DNA of 64,000 nt from Clostridium_AQ sp900552125. GTDB lineage: Bacteria; Bacillota_I; Bacilli_A; Erysipelotrichales; Erysipelotrichaceae. This document shows, piece after piece, positions 63,501-64,000 of this stretch; position 1 is the stretch's first letter, and each line of letters opens with the position of its first letter. Below the pieces are notes generated by a model. It was not told where the DNA came from. It ran no database searches and worked only from the letters and a program-made list of their open reading frames with translations. Position numbers and translations under genes: made by a program. Location: the NCBI GenBank assembly GCA_037892765.1, contig JBBKBW010000001.1; one strand, given 5' to 3'.

Positions 63501-64000
63501 TCCCTGGCTGTCCGTAAAATAGGACTTGTGAGTGGTTGTCACTGGGTAAGTTGTTACCTGTTCTAAATACTTTTTGTTGTCCAGGTCATATACCTTAAAT
63601 TCTGTTCCTGCAATCAATACGGATTTCTTTGTTTCATCGTCTTTTTTCACGATTTTCAGTTTTGCCTTAAACTCTTCATCCAGAAGCACTCGCCAGATCT
63701 GTGGCTCATTTGGATGATGCTCTGTGATATTCACTTCAAAATCATCGACCGGCTTGTAGTTGTGCGGTGTTGTTGTCTCACGCACGATATAGCTTCCAAA
63801 TGGTAATGGAATACTGCAGGCATACCCTTTTTCATCTGTGAAAATCTCAGTAGCTCCATTTTCGCCACTCACTACTGGTTTGGCAGAATCAAAATCATAG
63901 CTTCCATCTGCTTTCTTTGTAAGGGAAGATTTCAGATAAACTGTAAATCCAGCTCCGGATAACAGCTCTGCATCGGTCTTTCCATTGTTGGCTGCTTTGA
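60594..64000 (-). CDS. Cna-B (SpaA-type) repeat surface protein, 5'-partial
   Basis: The frame is open to the window edge, beyond a GTG at 63872. More than ten SpaA-like prealbumin-fold domains alternate two repeat types. One is like VEITKSDVTTGVELDGAKLTV with a GYLKATDVKF end; the other is like VFGIYNKADI with a YYVKELKAPAGFV end. Lys/Asn-Glu isopeptide bonds are expected in such domains. A proline-rich stalk precedes a wall-sorting signal NAPKTGD, a hydrophobic helix and the basic end CRKRKSK. The motif departs from LPXTG at the first residue. It is probably an adhesin or pilus subunit that aids cell contact in conjugation. Confidence 0.92.
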   Translation of the reverse strand, partial: KAANNGKTDAELLSGAGFTVYLKSSLTKKADGSYDFDSAKPVVSGENGATEIFTDEKGYACSIPLPFGSYIVRETTTPHNYKPVDDFEVNITEHHPNEPQIWRVLLDEEFKAKLKIVKKDDETKKSVLIAGTEFKVYDLDNKKYLEQVTTYPVTTTHKSYFTDSQGYLIMPKNLKIGHYRIEEVNAPEGYTINKNYVEIAVDANTAYQMDSESGDAIITVDYENHPVKGKLTIYKKGEMLTGFKKDFVYEQRYLKGASFHVYAAENIYTPDYQKDENGNRQLIYAKDALVTTVTTGEDGKAVAENLPLGSYYVVEKTAPEGFVLNHDRSDVTFVYADQDTPVIEQEVTVGDDRQKVAIQVEKQDAENGATVAGAVFGIYNKADIKADGKVIVKADTLLQEMTSDNDGLATCTLDLPLGQYYVKELKAPAGFVSSDEVLNLDASYQGQDVKTVKLKTVKKNQPTTVEITKSDVTTGVELDGAKLTVLDKEGNVVDQWTSVKDQPHVIKRLTVGEEYTLREEMAPYGYLKATDVKFTLKDTAEIQKVEMKDEVPTGLLIINKNGEFLDKVTLLDQVKGTVEHLFEYVTGSLSDVTFDVFAAEDIKAADGVSEDYFKADEKVGTITTDSNGIAQMGDLPAGKYYVKEVKTAHGYVLDGEPRYVDLSYRDQDTPVITYDEKWQNARQKVKVTVLKKEKDTERVLAGGVFGLYTNEDIKNAKGEVLLEKDSLIEQRVTDEKGQITFTADLPVDGKYYVKEIFAPDGFVTTEEVQEFTFEYAGEDQAEVSYDFTFENQPTTVELTKTDLTTGKELPGAHLKVMDSDGNTVDEWTSTEESHVIKELVVGKKYTMTETKPADGYVTAESITFTVENTAEVQKHEMKDDVTKVEISKTDITGETEIPGAKLTILDKDDQVVESWTSTEEAHYIEKLPIGKYTLREEQAPKGYLLTFDVTFEVKDTGEIQKVAMKDDTAKGKVILNKTDKSSGEPLKGVEFELRDSKGKVLETLKTDAAGHAESKLYEIATFKNGKYDIAIKYYLVETKTLDGYTLDQTKHEVTFAYANDSTPVVEVTFNLTNEKPEVPETPNTPDTPQSHEETKVSNAPKTGDSTNIWLPILLLVISTGGMAGLYICRKRKSK

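Noticed and set aside
1..64000. CRISPR arrays, tRNA or rRNA genes
   Set aside because: No regularly spaced repeats, no cloverleaf-like CCA-ended sequence and no rRNA core sequence were noticed on either strand; a tool-based scan could still find a divergent one.

Overview
The window looks like the chromosome of a spore-forming, AT-rich Firmicute, most probably an Erysipelotrichia-type gut bacterium, carrying a large mobile element with Lachnospiraceae-style genes. The evidence for the host is the Bacillus-like gene neighbourhoods (PBP/recU/nth/dnaD/ypmB-like and yqeG-yqeH-yqeI-nadD/yqeK-rsfS-yqeM), a fused NadD-YqeK protein, and sporulation sigma genes (sigK intact, sigF broken). No rRNA, tRNA or CRISPR array was seen. 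The genus is not resolved by eye.

Host part, 1 to about 18.4 kb. Two class A penicillin-binding proteins with C-terminal FIVAR-like repeats flank recU. Convergent to them runs the operon ypmB-like, dnaD, nth. Next comes an overlapping minus-strand operon for ribosome maturation, NAD synthesis and methyl-cycle housekeeping (yqeG to mtnN). Then come a small membrane protein, a class A beta-lactamase-like serine hydrolase, an M42 aminopeptidase, sigK, a hypothetical gene with a GNAT acetyltransferase, an XRE regulator, and the 3' part of sigF.

Mobile element, about 18.4 kb to beyond 64 kb. The sigF reading frame is cut in sigma region 2, and a large serine recombinase lies immediately on the other side of the break. 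I therefore infer that an integrative element entered the spoIIA/sigF locus. Its maintenance genes include a 59-codon ORF, a MazF-like toxin, a sigma-like protein, an XRE regulator with GTTC/GAAC palindromes, an SOS-type module (self-cleaving XRE-S24 repressor divergent from a Y-family polymerase and a protease-less LexA-like protein), a candidate oriT, mobC and a relaxase. On the right are typical conjugative-element genes: a YodL/DUF4316-like protein, a 2560-residue methylase/SNF2 helicase with a tnpV gene overprinted inside it, a DUF5688 protein, and a large Cna-B repeat surface protein running off the window.

Cargo, about 30.6 to 48.5 kb. A bile salt hydrolase and an extra FtsH sit next to IS debris (IS1182-, IS110- and IS4-like fragments). 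Then comes an envelope-lipid island: DegV, an AI-2E permease with a coupled 39-residue membrane peptide, a CDP-alcohol phosphatidyltransferase, an FUSC transporter, a histidine kinase/OmpR regulator pair and a phospholipase D-like protein. Citrate synthase plus MarR, and cardiolipin synthase plus a small alarmone synthetase, follow. The promoters of the phospholipase operon and of citrate synthase share an identical 19-base box with an 11-base direct-repeat spacing, so they are probably co-regulated, plausibly by the encoded OmpR-family regulator. Bile or envelope-stress adaptation is the best unifying hypothesis. A decayed second copy (a cardiolipin synthase tail and a 172-bp phosphatidyltransferase tail) lies beside the bile salt hydrolase.
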